DNA of 7,055 bases. Origin: Methylococcales bacterium. GTDB taxonomy: Bacteria; Pseudomonadota; Gammaproteobacteria; Methylococcales; Methylomonadaceae. The notes below the pieces were generated by a model, which was not told the origin of the DNA, did no database searches, and worked only from the letters and a program-made list of their open reading frames with translations. Made by a program: the position numbers and the translations under genes. Below, in pieces: positions 5,864-7,055 of the stretch; the stretch's first letter is position 1, and each line of letters opens with the position of its first letter. Location: the NCBI GenBank assembly GCA_009692395.1, contig SHZG01000121.1, positions 1 through 7,055 of the forward strand, in the 5' to 3' direction.

Positions 5864-6133
5864 ATGAATAGTGTATTGATAACAAATTCCGTACAAGCAG
5901 ACATTCAAACGGATACTATAAAAAAAGCAGAACTGGTTTTAAATCGTTTAGGTTTAAGTCGTGAACAAGCGATTGCCTTATTTTTTGAACAAATCGCTTT
6001 ACAACAAGATTTACCTTTTTCATGCAAGAAACCGAATGCTGAAACACTGCAAGCCTTTAAAGACTCGGATCAGGGTGTTAATTTAGTGGAATGCAAAGAT
6101 GCAGATGATTTATTTAACCAGTTGTGGATTTAA
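5864..6133 (+). CDS. dinJ: RelB/DinJ-family antitoxin
   Basis: An 89-residue antitoxin of the DinJ/RelB type. The N-terminal half (about 8-48) has the pattern of a ribbon-helix-helix DNA-binding domain: a short strand, then IKKAELVLNRLGLSREQAIA, then LFFEQIALQQDLPF. The C-terminal half has PNAETLQAFKDSDQGVNL and ends KDADDLFNQLWI, closely resembling the E. coli DinJ ending (KDADDLFDKLGI), the part that wraps the toxin. The family binds and inhibits a YafQ endoribonuclease and represses its own operon. It has a strong Shine-Dalgarno site and an upstream TATAAT promoter with an overlapping dyad. The stop shares a base with the toxin ATG (TAATG, 6131-6135). The gene looks intact. The E. coli symbol is given by similarity. 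Confidence 0.9.
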   Translation: MNSVLITNSVQADIQTDTIKKAELVLNRLGLSREQAIALFFEQIALQQDLPFSCKKPNAETLQAFKDSDQGVNLVECKDADDLFNQLWI

Positions 6134-6369
6134 TGGCTCAAGCTATTTATTTAAATCGTTTTGAAAAAGATATAAAGCGTATGCAAAAACGCGGCAAGGA
6201 CATGAATAAGTTTAAGGCGGCTGTTTTAAAGGTATTAGCAGGTGAAGTATTAGAACAACGATACCGCGACCATTTATTAATCGGTAACTTTGCCAATCGC
6301 CGCGAATGTCATCTTGAACCCGATTGGCTGTTAATTTATCGCTTTGAGAATGAAAAGGTTATTTTTTAG
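6133..6369 (+). CDS. yafQ: YafQ-family mRNA interferase toxin, truncated by a nonsense codon
   Basis: YafQ toxins are small RelE-fold endoribonucleases that cut mRNA on the ribosome. The 78 residues from ATG 6133 align without gaps to E. coli YafQ with a constant offset of three: QKRGKDMNKFK (18-28), RDHLLIGNF (45-53; H47 for H50), ECHLEPDWLLIY (58-69; H60, D64, W65 for H63, D67, W68). At codon 79, where E. coli has Glu82, there is TAG (6367-6369). The same frame then continues RTGSHADLFE (6370-6399), exactly the conserved C-terminus carrying the equivalents of catalytic H87 and F91. One GAG-to-TAG change would explain this. The product as written lacks those residues and is probably inactive unless the stop is read through or is a sequencing error. 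A GTG at 6124 extends the frame three codons but is a less likely start than the TAATG-coupled ATG. Confidence 0.88.
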   Translation: MAQAIYLNRFEKDIKRMQKRGKDMNKFKAAVLKVLAGEVLEQRYRDHLLIGNFANRRECHLEPDWLLIYRFENEKVIF

Positions 6370-6444
6370 CGGACGGGGAGTCATGCGGATTTGTTTGAAT
6401 ACATGGATAGTAGCGCGTGTGGAGCTTGCGGAACACGGGGGTAA
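6370..6444 (+). pseudogene. Stranded C-terminus of the YafQ toxin beyond the internal stop
   Basis: In frame with the toxin, codons after the TAG encode RTGSHADLFE (to 6399), matching the family's C-terminal RTGTHxxLF block. The frame then runs on through 14 uncharacteristic codons to TAA 6442-6444. Homologues normally end at or just after the F, so the original stop has probably been altered too. Confidence 0.75.
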
Positions 6445-6469
6445 CGATTACATTGCCACGAAAAGCCCC

Positions 6470-6781
6470 GCATTCAGCAATTGCGTTATTATCCACTAAA
6501 CTTAAACAATATCTTAAATCGTTTCCAGCTTGTGGTTGTTGATAGGTTGAAACAGATTACTCTACCTCTGGCTGAACTAGCGGTGGTTGCGTTGCAGACA
6601 TATTGTGATATGAAGTGACTGGGACTGGTGTTACGGTGTTGTGCTCTACTACAGACTGAGGTGGCTGTGGTTGTGTTGTTGGCACATTTTGATAAGAAGG
6701 AGTAGGAGCGGGTGTTGATGGTTGATAATTATTAGATTGTATAGGTGGTTTTGGTATTTCGTTACTTTGGCTTGTACATTG
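6470..6781 (-). pseudogene. Decayed Pro/Gln/Thr-rich gene truncated by IS1 (unknown function)
   Basis: Reading the minus strand from the IS1 edge (codons whose lowest base is 6779, 6776 and so on) gives CTSQSNEIPKPPIQSNNYQP, then a long stretch rich in proline, glutamine, threonine and valine. TAA follows at 6559-6557, and in the same frame beyond it comes STYQQPQAGNDLRYCLSLVD and NNAIAECG. The last part recalls the C-terminal LRxCLxLxxNxAIAxC pattern of some small proteobacterial hypothetical proteins. No start codon survives because the IS1-family end lies just upstream. The first Cys followed by polar residues could be a lipoprotein attachment site, but the base context upstream of it does not support a normal lipobox unless the IS boundary is at or below 6780. 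I do not recognise the gene. Its true 3' end is unclear; the frame stays open to 6359. Confidence 0.45.
6530..6697 (-). repeat. Two degenerate 84-bp coding repeats in the Pro-rich pseudogene
   Basis: On the minus strand, unit A starts at 6697 and unit B at 6613, exactly 84 bases (28 codons) apart. Their first 18 codons translate as SYQNVPTTQPQPPQSVVE and SYHNMSATQPPLVQPEVE. The internal TAA comes directly after the matching part of unit B. Confidence 0.5.
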
Positions 6782-7055
6782 GGTAGTGGGTTAAATCTGT
6801 AATTATGAATAAATATCGCGCCCGAATTCGACCTTGTTGATAAGCAAACCGATGACGGTGTCGTGCATCAACTCTAGTTTTGAGAAGCAAATGGTCTTGC
6901 GATTGAGTCGTTTGAGCCATGTCCGAAAGTTCAGGTTTTTACGTTCTATTTTCTGCGTATTGCGCTTACCAATCTCATGCTTATCAGCCTCAAGGTGACG
7001 CTGATAAGCACCCCAATCATCTGTGTAGAAGCAGGTAATATTAAAGGGGGCAAGC
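6782..7055 (-). mobile_element. IS1-family insertion sequence, one end (remainder outside window)
   Basis: The end of an IS1-like element is inferred at about 6782, where GGTAGTGGGTTAAATCTG reads inward. IS1-family ends commonly begin GGT, and the transposase stop lies 21 bases inside. The opposite end is beyond the window, so inverted repeats and target duplication cannot be checked. Confidence 0.6.
6803..7055 (-). CDS. IS1-family transposase, C-terminal part (5' part outside window)
   Basis: An open minus-strand frame enters from the window edge and stops at TAA 6805-6803, giving 83 residues. It contains CFYTDDWGAYQ (8-18), with the second catalytic Asp in TDDW, and KRNTQKIERKNLNFRTWLKR (30-49), with the final Glu of the DDE triad in IER. 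A C-terminal KTICFSKLELMHDTVIGLL (53-71) follows. These match the IS1 InsB layout (TDGW, TQRIERHNLNLR, LSFSKSVELHDKVIGHYLN). The visible part has no frameshift or internal stop, so the element may be complete and active. The N-terminal region and the programmed frameshift site typical of IS1 lie outside the window. Confidence 0.9.
   Translation of the reverse strand, partial: LAPFNITCFYTDDWGAYQRHLEADKHEIGKRNTQKIERKNLNFRTWLKRLNRKTICFSKLELMHDTVIGLLINKVEFGRDIYS

Noticed and set aside
6415..6470. GC-rich block with GGGGG ... GCCCC as a terminator of the toxin-antitoxin operon
   Set aside because: The arms are only 4-5 bases with a loop of more than 20 bases and no U-tract. GTAACGATTAC inside is a minor palindrome. 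It could be an old repeat, but no second copy is in the window.
1..7055. CRISPR array, tRNA or rRNA genes
   Set aside because: No regularly spaced identical repeats and no tRNA-like cloverleaf or rRNA sequence were recognised by eye on either strand.

Overview
The window is chromosomal DNA from a proteobacterium, most likely a gammaproteobacterium. The genus is not proven. Protein features, moderate GC, remnants of insertion sequences and a GC-rich hairpin repeat would suit a filamentous sulfur oxidiser of the Thiotrichales/Beggiatoa type. That placement is an inference from general familiarity, not from a search.

Layout. Positions 1-425 are mobile-element wreckage: the last codons of an IS4-family transposase abut the 3' fragment of a DNA methyltransferase/restriction specificity gene. 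Positions 471-5798 hold six same-strand genes for the late, nucleotide-loop half of adenosylcobalamin (vitamin B12) synthesis: cobS, cobC (phosphatase), cobD (threonine-phosphate decarboxylase), cobQ, cbiB and cobU. Four of the five junctions are tight or overlapping (16-nt overlap, TAATG, 36-nt gap, ATGA). The cobQ-cbiB junction is the exception and is filled by a compound palindromic repeat of about 100 bp. Positions 5801-6399 carry a DinJ/YafQ-type toxin-antitoxin pair with its own promoter; the toxin is cut by a nonsense codon. Positions 6470-6781 (minus strand) are a decayed Pro/Gln/Thr-rich gene broken by an IS1-family element, whose transposase C-terminus fills 6803-7055.

How the genes work together. 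CobQ amidates the corrin ring to cobyric acid. CobD makes the (R)-1-aminopropan-2-ol phosphate linker, and CbiB attaches it. CobU activates the product to GDP-cobinamide. CobS joins this to alpha-ribazole (phosphate), and CobC removes the phosphate. CobT, the corrin adenosyltransferase and the corrin-ring genes are not in the window.

Most notable observations. (1) One arm of the cobQ-cbiB repeat recurs, 25 of 30 bases identical, inside the cobD reading frame, where it encodes an apparent in-frame peptide insertion in a PLP enzyme. (2) The repeat appears to have displaced the cbiB start codon by 130 bp; an 8-bp direct repeat flanks it and a 46-codon bridging ORF crosses it. (3) The YafQ toxin differs from a full-length, collinear enzyme by one TAG codon that removes the conserved RTGSHADLF segment with its catalytic histidine.
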